From assembly GCA_902386555.1 (NCBI GenBank), contig CABMJJ010000008.1, forward strand, positions 1 through 34,146: a stretch of DNA of 34,146 nucleotides, given 5' to 3'. Position numbers and translations under genes: made by a program. This DNA is from Candidatus Bilamarchaeum dharawalense (GTDB lineage Archaea; Micrarchaeota; Micrarchaeia; Anstonellales; Bilamarchaeaceae). Below, in pieces: positions 23,085 to 33,700 of this stretch. Every line of letters starts with the position of its first letter. Within the stretch, counting starts at the first letter, position 1. The notes under the pieces are model-generated. The model saw only the letters and a list, made by a program, of their open reading frames with translations. It did not search any database and was not told the origin of the DNA.

Positions 23085-23237
23085 TCACTTCTTAGCTCGA
23101 ATTTCTCTTCTCTTTGGCCTTAAATATTTTGAGCCGCATTTTCTGCATTTATCTACTGTCTTCTTATTTCTCGTCTTGCATTTCTTACAGACGTTCATGC
23201 CTGCAAGCTTTAAATCTGCTTCTGGAAATTTTCCCAT
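23085..23237 (-). CDS. rpl40e: 50S ribosomal protein L40e (eL40)
   Basis: A 50-residue zinc-ribbon protein. It begins MGKFPEADLKLAG and has two CxxC pairs (C17/C20 and C31/C34) with the diagnostic DKCRKCGSKYLRPKRRE segment of archaeal L40e, a late-assembling large-subunit protein near the GTPase-associated centre. AGGTG lies about eight bases before the ATG. The gene lies upstream of S12 on the same strand but is separated from it by a new promoter. Confidence 0.93.
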   Translation of the reverse strand: MGKFPEADLKLAGMNVCKKCKTRNKKTVDKCRKCGSKYLRPKRREIRAKK

Positions 23238-23287
23238 CTAATAACACCTAATTAGTATTTGATAGCTTTAACCTATGCTCAGCATTG

Positions 23288-23298
23288 TTTTTAAATTT
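23288..23298. promoter_or_regulatory. Shared divergent TATA box (eL40 and Nudix gene)
   Basis: TTTTTAAATTT is nearly symmetric. On the plus strand it lies 24 bases before the Nudix ATG (leaderless). On the minus strand it predicts a start near 23268, giving eL40 a leader of about 31 bases with a Shine-Dalgarno. No second TATA box is obvious for either gene in the 80-base gap. Confidence 0.5.
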
Positions 23299-23317
23299 GC
23301 CCATCCTTGCCTTTATC

Positions 23318-23740
23318 ATGATTCACGAGAAATCCTGTGGTATTGTTGTTTACCGTGCCGCTGGGGAACAGCGACTCTACCTTTTGCTTCATTATGAAGA
23401 AGGTCATTGGGATTTTACTAAGGGGCATGTTGAAAAAAACGAAAGTGAAAGTCAGACTGCTCTACGTGAAGCTCAAGAAGAGACTGGTCTGGAGGATTTA
23501 GAATTACGATCTAATTTCCATGAACATCTCGAATACAAATATGTTAGAAATAACCAGAAATGCCACAAGGATGTGTTTTTCTTTATTGGCAAAACCAAAA
23601 CTGAAAATATCCAACTGTCAGATGAGCACATCGGCTATCTTTGGTTACCCTATGCCAAAGCCAGAGAACGTCTAACATTTGAAAATGCAAAAGAAATTTT
23701 AGATAAGGCAGATCAGTTTCTTAGTAATAAAAGGAAATAG
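23318..23740 (+). CDS. Nudix hydrolase, Ap4A-pyrophosphatase-like
   Basis: From the ATG at 23318 the product is 140 residues. The Nudix box is complete: GHVEKNESESQTALREAQEETGL read as G-x5-E-x7-REAQEETGL (about residues 38-60). The N-terminal KSCGIVVYR and HWDFTKGHVE resemble the diadenosine tetraphosphate hydrolase (NUDT2-like) subgroup, which removes Ap4A made by aminoacyl-tRNA synthetases, but substrate prediction within Nudix enzymes is unreliable. It seems to be translated from a leaderless message. The in-frame TTG at 23285 overlaps the TATA box and is rejected as start. Confidence 0.85.
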   Translation: MIHEKSCGIVVYRAAGEQRLYLLLHYEEGHWDFTKGHVEKNESESQTALREAQEETGLEDLELRSNFHEHLEYKYVRNNQKCHKDVFFFIGKTKTENIQLSDEHIGYLWLPYAKARERLTFENAKEILDKADQFLSNKRK

Positions 23741-23765
23741 AGTTGTCCCATCCTTCTTATTAGTG

Positions 23766-23778
23766 ATAAATAAATAAC
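23766..23778 (+). promoter_or_regulatory. TATA box for the GNAT gene
   Basis: ATAAATAAATAAC is centred about 27 bases before the ATG at 23799, and no Shine-Dalgarno is present, so the message is probably leaderless. Confidence 0.5.
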
Positions 23779-23798
23779 CTCCCAAGCATAATGCTACT

Positions 23799-24308
23799 AT
23801 GAAATTCGAGCGGATAACGCCAGACTCCTGCTATTTTGATTCTGTTAAAAAAATTTATGAAACCTCATTTCCGCCAGAAGAAAAAAGAGATCTTACTGAA
23901 AAACTTTTCACTAATCCAAATTATTCGCTTTTGGCAGTGTTGGAAGAAGATATTATTGGGTTTCTTTCTGTTTGGGATCTTGGTAATTTTGTTTTTATCG
24001 AACATTTCGCCGTAGTTAAGGAACTACGTGATCAGGGCATTGGCACCAAAATGCTCGTACAATACCTTTCTGATCATAACAATGTTATTCTGGAAGTTGA
24101 AATGCCGCAAACCGAAGATCAGTATCTAAGAATAAAATTTTACGAAAAAATCGGATTCAAACTCTGTGTATACCCATATGTTCAACCATCCTATGGACCA
24201 GGAAAACCACCTGTTAGTCTCTTTCTAATGAGTTATCCTAGGACATTGGGCTCTGATGATTTTGCTGCTATTAAAGAAAAACTCTACAAAACGGTTTATG
24301 GTTTGTAA
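23799..24308 (+). CDS. GNAT-family N-acetyltransferase
   Basis: A 169-residue single-domain acetyltransferase. The acetyl-CoA pyrophosphate loop (motif A) is visible in HFAVVKELRDQGIGTKML, with the RDQGIG turn near residues 78-83, and motif B is in FYEKIGFKLC. The fold is complete: an N-terminal strand and helix, a GFLSVWD strand and a C-terminal extension. The acceptor is unknown; there is no evidence that it is the ribosomal-protein acetylase RimI. It is transcribed on its own from a leaderless promoter. Confidence 0.82.
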   Translation: MKFERITPDSCYFDSVKKIYETSFPPEEKRDLTEKLFTNPNYSLLAVLEEDIIGFLSVWDLGNFVFIEHFAVVKELRDQGIGTKMLVQYLSDHNNVILEVEMPQTEDQYLRIKFYEKIGFKLCVYPYVQPSYGPGKPPVSLFLMSYPRTLGSDDFAAIKEKLYKTVYGL

Positions 24309-24340
24309 TCCATCCGCTTCAAATCATCCATTAGTCAAAA

Positions 24341-24347
24341 TTATAAA
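24341..24347 (+). promoter_or_regulatory. TATA box for the surface-protein operon
   Basis: TTATAAA is centred about 33 bases before the ATG at 24377, giving a leader of roughly eight bases. The giant gene has no TATA box of its own, so both genes are probably transcribed from here. Confidence 0.5.
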
Positions 24348-24376
24348 CCTCGCTGATAATATCTTCTTGTGATTAT

Positions 24377-24748
24377 ATGAAATTGGCCACTTTTATCTTA
24401 CTTGGCTTGATTATGGGGTTGGTATCTGCTTCATCTAGTCCTGATCCATGCTGGGACCAGATTCGTTCTTGTGCACAAGACTGTTGTCCCAAAATGGGTG
24501 GAACATGGTCCTATACAGAAGACGACTGCATGATTGATTCTTCCTATACTGATGAGCAAATGGTACAACTTTTGCAGGACAACTGTCCAGCTTGCTATAA
24601 TACCTATGTAGATTGTGCAACCAACGGTAATACTCCAGATAATAGCTACACACCAAGCACTACCACACCATCTTCCAGCAGCTGCTGTGGTCCATCATTT
24701 CTACTTGGCGCGCTGTCACTCGGTGCATTCATCATTGGTAGAAAGTGA
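24377..24748 (+). CDS. Small secreted Cys-rich protein with C-terminal membrane anchor
   Basis: A 123-residue protein of no family I recognise. Residues 1-19 form a signal peptide (KLATFILLGLIMGLVSA). The ectodomain (about 20-82) has eight cysteines (25, 32, 36, 37, 51, 70, 73, 80), an even number suited to disulfides. A Thr/Ser/Pro-rich linker (about 86-102) ends in a Cys pair (103, 104), then a short hydrophobic segment with basic end (LLGALSLGAFIIGRK). It should be displayed outside the cell. The stop is two bases before the start of the giant surface gene, so the two form one operon and the small protein may assist or accompany the large one. Confidence 0.75.
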   Translation: MKLATFILLGLIMGLVSASSSPDPCWDQIRSCAQDCCPKMGGTWSYTEDDCMIDSSYTDEQMVQLLQDNCPACYNTYVDCATNGNTPDNSYTPSTTTPSSSSCCGPSFLLGALSLGAFIIGRK

Positions 24749-24750
24749 TT

Positions 24751-27700
24751 ATGACTCGGAATACTGGTACGGGCAACATCTCACAATTTACGTTCCTGTC
24801 AGTTGTTTTGCTTTTGCCCATTTTATTATCTAATTTTTTTCCATTTCTCGCTCTAGTTGGTCCTGATGGTGCTTGCGAAGCATCTCCAATCCAAAACTTT
24901 GAGTTTACTGATGACGGAACCTTCTTAGAGGTGCCCCATTCTGATGTCCTAGAACCTGATTTTTCTAATGTCCTTGTTAAATTTGTCGGTCCAGACTGCA
25001 ATCCCATCGTGATAAACCATTCTATCGCCCTTATTAGCAATGGTGAATGGGCTGTTCTCAAACTGGAACGGGGGCTTTCCCCCAATGAAACTGTTTATCT
25101 AACTACCATGGATCCAAATCTATCTGAAAACAACTCCACACCTGAAATAATAGTTGATTTTGCACCTGATCCAGCACCTGGCGATCCTATCACTCAGGTT
25201 GGCGAAGTGCTTATTTCATTCGCACCACCCACTCTAGCTGATGGAACCATTACTTCCAATAGAAATATTGTTGTTAATGTTAGTGCAAATCTCACCACTC
25301 CACTTTCTCAATTCAAATGGTATTTTAGCGGCACAAACTATTCGTTATTCGATAGCAATCTTGTTACCATGTTTAATTTTGATAATGTAGCCGCAATAGG
25401 AGATACCTCGACCAAAGTAGTTGATCTTTCTACTAATGGAAAAAATGGTACTTGTTATTCCTCTCCAGAAACTTATCCAGGAACTATCACTCCATGTACT
25501 TTTGTTTCTGGCAAATATGGTAGTGCAATATCATTTGATGGCAATGCTTATGTTGAGTTTAATCTAAACACAAACCCTTCAGTTATGCCAGATACTACTT
25601 GGGTTATATGGGTTTATCCTACAACCATAAACCATGGTACACGTCAGACCATAATATCTAATGATGATGGCGGACACGATCGAACTATCATTATAGAAAG
25701 TGGCACCTCAAATTTTGCTGTTTTTACTGGGGGTGGCGCATATCAAACAGTTAGTGTTACTCAGAATGCTTGGCAACAAATTGCAGTAGTTTATCATTCA
25801 GATCATACAATAAGTTTTTATAAAAATGGCGTTTCCTATGCTGTACCTGATACTTGGTCAGGACAATCCTCTGTTTGGACCTTAACCCATATTGGCAGCA
25901 ATCCCAGCTATCCCCACGAACGTTTCCATGGTTATCTTGATGAACCACAAATATACAACCGAGCTTTGTCTAGTGCAGAAATATCTCAGCTCTACCTAAC
26001 TAATCTCAATAAATATAATACGAACAACTGGGCATTCAATTATTCTCAAACAAATGCAGCCTATGGCACTTACAACTATTCTGCATGTGCTAAAGACAGT
26101 GCGTTAAACGAACTCTGCACCGAACTACGAACATTAACCCTAGCTTCCAATACAGCACCGGTAGTTTCAAATGTACTCTTGACTTCAACCTATGGAACTA
26201 ACCTTTCATCTGAAAATCTAACTGTTAACTTTGATATTTATGATGAACAAAGCGATTCTGTAAAAAACATTACTGATTGGAGAAAATGGACTGGTTCTAG
26301 TTTCAATTCAATTGCTATTCTAAATATGCCATTCGAAAACGGTTCCAGCAATTCAACCTGGACAAAAGATTATTCTACCTACGGGAATAATGGAACAGTA
26401 AGCGGTGCAACTTGGAGTGCCACTGGCGGATATGATGGAAAAGGGGCATATAGCTTTGATGGAAATGATTATATCAATCTAAGTAATCCCACCTCCTTGA
26501 ATAGTCTCGGTGTCGGTCCTTCTACTTGGTCTATGTGGTTCAAAACTTCGACGAACGGTGACCTATTGTACAAGGCAGATGGCAATACACATATGGATGG
26601 TTGGTGGATCGACGTAAGAGGTGGAGATGAAGTTGGAATAGCGATAGAAAGATTCAATATAAATACTAGAAAATATGTTTCATTCACTCCAAGCGGAACC
26701 TGGAATCACCTAGTTGTTACCTGGGATGGAGTACTGGCGTCTTCTGGTATAAAAATATACCTTAATGGTGTTGAAGGGACATATACCACTAGTGATGATG
26801 GTGTAGGCCCTCATGAAAGTGATGCGGCATACCCATTTTATGTTGGTTATGGGGGCGGAGGATCCTCTGGTTATCTCAATGGTCTAATCGATGAAATACG
26901 CGTATACGATTATGTGTTGTCCCCTCAACAAATCCAAGCTATTTACAATAATCGAACTAATCTAATTGTTTCCCAAGAACTTTCTGATGGACAGGTTTGG
27001 CAAGCATGTGTGACTCCAAATGATGGCAAAACAGATGGTTCAACTGTTTGCAGTAACAGCCTGACTATCCTTTCTATTTCAACTGGCTATGAATTTAATT
27101 TTACTTCAAGTTCCGTTTCGAACTCTTCAGCCTTTGAAAATACAGAAATAATCTATAATGGCACACTCAATGCAACCATTCCAAGTGCTACTTCGCTCAC
27201 TATTGACCTTCTTGTGGATGGAGTATCAGTCAATTCTACAATCCTCTCCCTCTCATCAAACGGCACTACCAACGTTTCTCTTGGTTGGGATGCAGTGCGT
27301 GGTAATCACACCCTCACATTGTACGCAGACTATCCAAATAGCTACTCAGAGTCCAACGAGTCAAACAACAATATTTCTGCAAACGTCTCAATTTACGCTC
27401 CAAGTGTTGTTTCCATTGTTTCACCAACTGATTCAAGCCATTGGGTCCGGGGTGCAAATAATCCTGATGAAGATATTTTGGATAAGGTTGACAGCACCAC
27501 TGTGTTTCTGGCCCAAGTTTATAATCCAGATAATCCGCTTGAACATGTTGATGCCATTTGTTCATTTTATACTGACGGCGTCTTTGCTGGTTATAACACA
27601 ACCAACGGAACAAATTTCTGTTCCTATACCCTTGATCATTCTCTTGCCAGTCCTGGTAGTCATCAACTATTCATTAATTACTCTCTGCTGGATGACAACT

Positions 27701-30700
27701 TTGCGATTCTCATCAATAATTCCACAGCCACAATTATCCTTGATGTTCTAACTTCAACAGTTACTCCGCTTAACGAACGTTTATCTGGTCATTACATGTC
27801 TGGCGATGCCATCATCACTCAAATATCCACGTTCAATAATTCCGTTCCATTCGAACCATATAATTTTGAAATATTTATTGCACCAAACAATGCCCAATGT
27901 TCTGATGTATTCGCCAACAGAGATCTAGCCTGGTCAATTGTTTCCAAGGCCGATGCGATTTCCAGTCCATCTACTGGGGTCTATATTCTAAACTCCCCAT
28001 CTAACAGTTCGTTTGATCCAGCCTATGATATCCATTGGTGTCTTTATGTAAATGATTCATCCAACTATATCTCTACTGCTACCCACAGTGATGTTGGTCT
28101 GGATCCAGCAACTTCCAATCTTACTCTACTTGCATCCAATGCAACTAATGAAACACTGCCTTCCTATCATATTTTGTTATATGATCGAAATGGTTATGTT
28201 CTTGAGAACGAAACACTGAATAGTGTACTATCAAGACCTGCTGCCCAATATGATAATTATTCTATTTATTTTTGGGACAATTCAGGCAATCTGATTAAAT
28301 TTGAAGACATAAATCTTACTTCGGAAAACGTCACAATCAATCCCATGTTTGTGCCAGATTATTCCGGTTCTCTACCATTAAACGCTACCTATGGAATTAC
28401 TGGTCTGATATATGTTGAAAATTCATCATTCTTTGATTCTTCTGGAGGATACGCAAATATTTCACTAAGTAAAAATGGAATAAACACAAGAAGACTCTAT
28501 GAATGTGCTAACTACGATCCATTAACTCAAAATTGCACCAGCTGGAGTCAATTCGCAGGATATACTGGCTATGGTGAAAATTCAACTCATCTTTGGTTTA
28601 TTGCAACATCATTTTCTGGCTATGCAGGAGGTCCTGATGGTTCTAATTTAACCATCTGGGATCCATCGGATTTCGGTTATTATGGCTATCAAGGCATCCT
28701 GTCAACAGGTCAATCTGTTAAATTCTATGCGAACTATTCCAGTCCAACTAATCATCCAATAAATGATAGTTTAGACTTTGGCCAATGCAGAATTAGTTTT
28801 GCTGATAGTTCCAATCAGTCCATGCAATATAATTCCAGTCTTGGTTATTATGTTTACTCAAGGACATTTAGTTCTTCAGGCAGCTATTCCTGGAATGTAA
28901 CATGTAATTCATCAGGTTATTTCAGTCTATTCGCATCAGATGGTATCTCCATTATCAAGGCAGTTAATCCACCCGCGATACACAATATTACCTTTGCTCC
29001 TTCAAGTCCATACAACACTCAATCGGTTAGTCTTTTGTTCAATGTAACTAGTGATGATGACATTACTGGCCATGTTAATTGTTCGATAAACTCGTCCAGT
29101 CCAGATATTCTTCCTCAAAATAATTCTGAACTGGCAGGTTCCAATGTGTCATTTTCGTTTACGCTTGGTATGCTCTCAGTTGCTACTCATTACATTAACC
29201 TAACCTGTGTTGATGGTCATGGTACGAATCATACAATCACAAGCATAACAGTAAATCTAGAGCCAACTGATCTTATCTTCCCTGAAGATGGTCTAACATT
29301 TACAAATGACAATCCTTCTCCGGGCGGTCCAACTATTCCAATAATAAGAGTTCTAAATAACGGAACTTCCAATGCCTCAGATGTTGTTGTCTATATTTTT
29401 GTTGATGGTATCTATGACCAGTCATTGTCATTTGATTCTATTAATTCGGGTGCAACAGAAGAACAGTACGGTTCTTCTCCGATCACAATAGGGACCACCG
29501 GCTATCATATCATAAAGGCAGTTGTTGATCCTTTGAATGCCATATCAGAAACTAATGATCTGAATAACGAGATCTCACGATCCATAGAGGTTGGAATGGT
29601 TCTGTCAAGATCTTTGATAAATATAAGCAATGTTTGGCCACACGTAGGTCCTGGTAGTACAATCTACACTGGTGATCAATTTTGGGTATATGGCCATGCT
29701 TACTATGATCTTAATGATAGCCCTCCGGTTCAGGGTGGCCGTGTCACAGTGACCATAAACGGTACTACGAATGGCGGATATACTAATGATGAAGGTAATT
29801 TTGATTTAGGTTGGTTCAGACTATGGACATCGGGAGACTATCCAATTGAAATTAATGTTACTGATGTCAATGTTTATGGCGATTCAAATATCTCGTTAGT
29901 TAGAATCTACGACCCTATTGGTTGCGTCTACCCTCACAATATGACTGATCTAGGAACCTCACCTATGACTCACGTTACTTTCTCAACCCCGCCTGTTGTA
30001 GGGCGACCTACTACTGCCTATGTTAATTATGGGAATGGTTATTGTGGTGAGAATGGAACGTCACCAGGTATCCAAGCCCCTTACGTAATAGTTTCACTTT
30101 ATAATAAAGGTCCTGGCGGTAATGAAGATATAACTATAGGGACTGCAAACAATACTCAAAATCTTTCTGATAATCAAGCAACCTCGCAATCGTTTGTTTG
30201 GATCCCGCCTCAGATTGGTTATACCTACCTCAAATCTGTTGTTAATGAAGGTTTGTTTATTCCAGGCCAGATATACGTTCCTGAGTATTATACCAGTAAT
30301 AATATCCAAATTACTAGATTCCGAGTTTATCCTGATCAGCCAGATTTGTCACTGAACCTGGAGTTTTTCCAGGAACCGATACCTGAAAGATATGGCTCAC
30401 GATCGACTGTTTTCCTAGATCGTTTGGTCAAACATAAGGTGTTCATAACCAATGATGGTGGAGATAATGCCACTTCTATAAATTTGACTTTGTACGATAA
30501 TGGCGTTCCGTTCAATAGCTCCATCGTGTCCGTTAATGCAATAACTACATCTGAGTTCATTATCTATCATGCCTATGATGTTGTAGGTGGGCATGTTATC
30601 ACTGCCAATGTCTCCCTAATAGGTCAAACTGATTACAATCCAACAAATGATAATCGGTCAAGACCATTGACTGTTGCTGATAAACCGGATCTTGAAATAT

Positions 30701-33700
30701 ACGCCCATTCACAAGAACCAGAAGGCGTTTATGTTGATGGATTCCTCAGGTCTCCAGCAAATATATCTGTAAATCTTACAATTAGGAATTTCGGTAGTGC
30801 CACTGCCTATGGACCTTTTAATATTACCATCTACGAAAGATATAACACTTCCAAGTACACCACTGTCCAGTATGATGGTGACATACCAGGCAATTACGGG
30901 CAAATAACTTTAACCAATATCAAAGTTACTGATTTTGGTGTTGGTCCTCATTACATTATTGGTTTGGCTGATTCAGGAACTAATTTCTTAGATGTCCTAA
31001 ATGGTCTAAGCTATGGAGCATTTGATGAAGTCTATGAAGGAGATGTGTTTAATGATTGGTACGATCATTTGGATAACCTACATCAACTTACTGATTTCAC
31101 CGTCTACTCAGGAGATCCCATACTTAGACTAAGATTTACCTCCTATTGTAATATTGACCAATTCGTATTCAATCCAGCTGGCTGTAGGGTTTATGTTGAC
31201 AATATCGGTTCTGGTCTTGCCAATTCTGTTGATGTGAACATGTGGCACACTCATCCAAATGGAACTGAAGTCTATGTGAGTACCTACACCACTGGTGATA
31301 TTCTCCCTGGTCATTCTTACTATTTTGATCCATATTTTATCCCTGTTACTCCTGGTTACAATTGGTTCAAGGCAAATTTAAGCTCTTCTCAGACTGGTCA
31401 AAATCTAGAAGCCATTGAAACCTTTAGAATACGACATCCAGATATGCTTATCACTGTTGATGATGTGGATACCAACGATTTCTATGTTCCAATAGGGCGA
31501 GATATTAATATCACTGTTGTAGTTCACAATCTTGATCCTGCAACTGCCTATAATGTTACTCTTAATTTTTCGATAAACGACACTCAAATTGATACTTACC
31601 TCTTCGGCACTGTTCCTGCGGGTGGTTCCAGTTATCTGTTGATACCCTATACCCCAGACTTTGAAGGCCCCCACGTCTCACAGTTTATTGTAAATGATCG
31701 ATGGAAAATGTACGAAGGAAGTTGGATGAATGGCTATCCAAAGGATTGGGATAATACAGCATCCAAAGCACTAATAAGTGCGTATAATAGTTCCAAGGTT
31801 ACCGTTCCACTCATAACCTTTGATGACTCAATTCTACCTCCTGTGCTTTCCGGTACCAAGTTCTTCCAAGCTAACATAATTGATTATGATAACTCAACTG
31901 ATATTTTCACTGCACATTTCCATTACTATCCTTATGGCGATCCGTCATCACTAACATCAATGTTTTCTGCTCATCCTGCACTTTCTGGAAATGTTTCTCT
32001 ACCTATAGGTGCAGATTTCGGTGCTGATTTTGATACCCATCTAATACCGGATGGCCTCTACTACTTCTATGTAAATACCACAGACTTCAATGCCAGCTCC
32101 AACGACACCAGCGATCTATATATTGTAGATAACACCCCGCCAAATATCCAACTTCATAAACCAGATAATGATGCACATTTCACAAATCCAAACATTCATT
32201 TCAATTACACGCCAACAGACAATCTTCAATCACCAATTCTCTGTCAGCTCTATGTTGATGGCAGCCTGCTGGGTGACCCAACATCTGTTGTCAACAACAG
32301 TGTCGAATCTTACGACAGTACCATTTCAGTTGGTTCTCACACCTGGTATGTTTCTTGCAGTGATGGCTACAATGATAATGCTAGTGTTACTAGAAATTTC
32401 GTTGTTGATGCACCTACTCTAGAAGTAATCCAAAACTCTCCAGCCAATGACACCAATTTCACCACATCAACCATTGAATTCAACTTTACTGAAATAAGCA
32501 ATTCAGCAGAATTTGCAAACTGTTCAATCTTCATTGACGCTATTCTGACAGATACCAACAGCTCAACACAAAATAATACCCCCACATTATTTACCGTACC
32601 ATCTATTCCAGATGGTTACCATAATTGGAGTGTTAGCTGCAATGATAGCAATGCACAAGCCTCAAGTTCAAATAGATCATTTATGGTAGACACAACACCA
32701 CCATTAATCAATCTCATGACTCCTGCAAATAATCTCCATCTTTCTATGGGTGATGTGTCATTCACTTTCAATGCAACAGATAATCTTGCACCAATTTTAG
32801 ATTGCACTTCATATCTTGAAGATGTTTCAGTATATACGAATACCAGTACCCAAAACAATACTCCTGCATCATTCTCCGTTCCTGATCTTTATCCTGGCAT
32901 CTATCATTGGTATACTAACTGTAGTGATGGTCATAATTTGAACACCAGTGAAACGTGGACATTCACAATTGATCCACCACCTATCTATGTTCAATTGCTT
33001 TCGCCACCCAATGGATCTAGTTTCGAATCCATACAACCATTTACCTTCAAATTCGTAGATATGAACTATCTCCTGGCAAATTGTTCAATGTATCTGGATG
33101 GTGTTTTTGCTGCTCTTAATTCAAGTGCTATGAATAACACAATCACCACCTTCAGTATACCTACCCTATCCCAAACTACTCACAGTTGGTATGTTAACTG
33201 TTCAGACTTGCTAGTTTCTAATGTAAGTGAAACCTGGGTATTCACTCTTAGGAGTAATCCACCAGAAGAACACTACCCCCTGCATCTTGATAGAAGCAGT
33301 GTTTGTGATCTCCAGACTCGGGTGGTTACCATAAAAGTTACTGATGCTGGCTATGGTTATCCACTTCCTGGTGCTCGTGTCTCAGTTTTAGACCAAGAAA
33401 CAAAATACGCTGATGGAAATGGGGTGGCACTATTTGAATTTGACGCTAGACAATCAGCAACCTATCAGCTGGAAGCATCCTATTCTGACTATGACCCATA
33501 CGGACCAGTGAATTTGGATGTTCCCGTCTGTCCTCTTCCTGTCGAATGTATCTCCAATGATGATTGTGGAGAAAATGGATGCTGTTCTAATGGTGTTTGT
33601 ACCCAAATAGAGCAAGGTTCATGTGGCTACCAAAATGGGTGCAGTTGGATACCATATGAATGTTGTGGAAATCAAGATTGCACAGGGGCAGTGTGTGCCA

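Noticed and set aside
27158-27751. 197-codon frame inside the giant surface gene
   Set aside because: Same strand, shifted frame within a conserved long coding region; long shadow frames are expected there from the Thr/Ser/Asn-rich composition.
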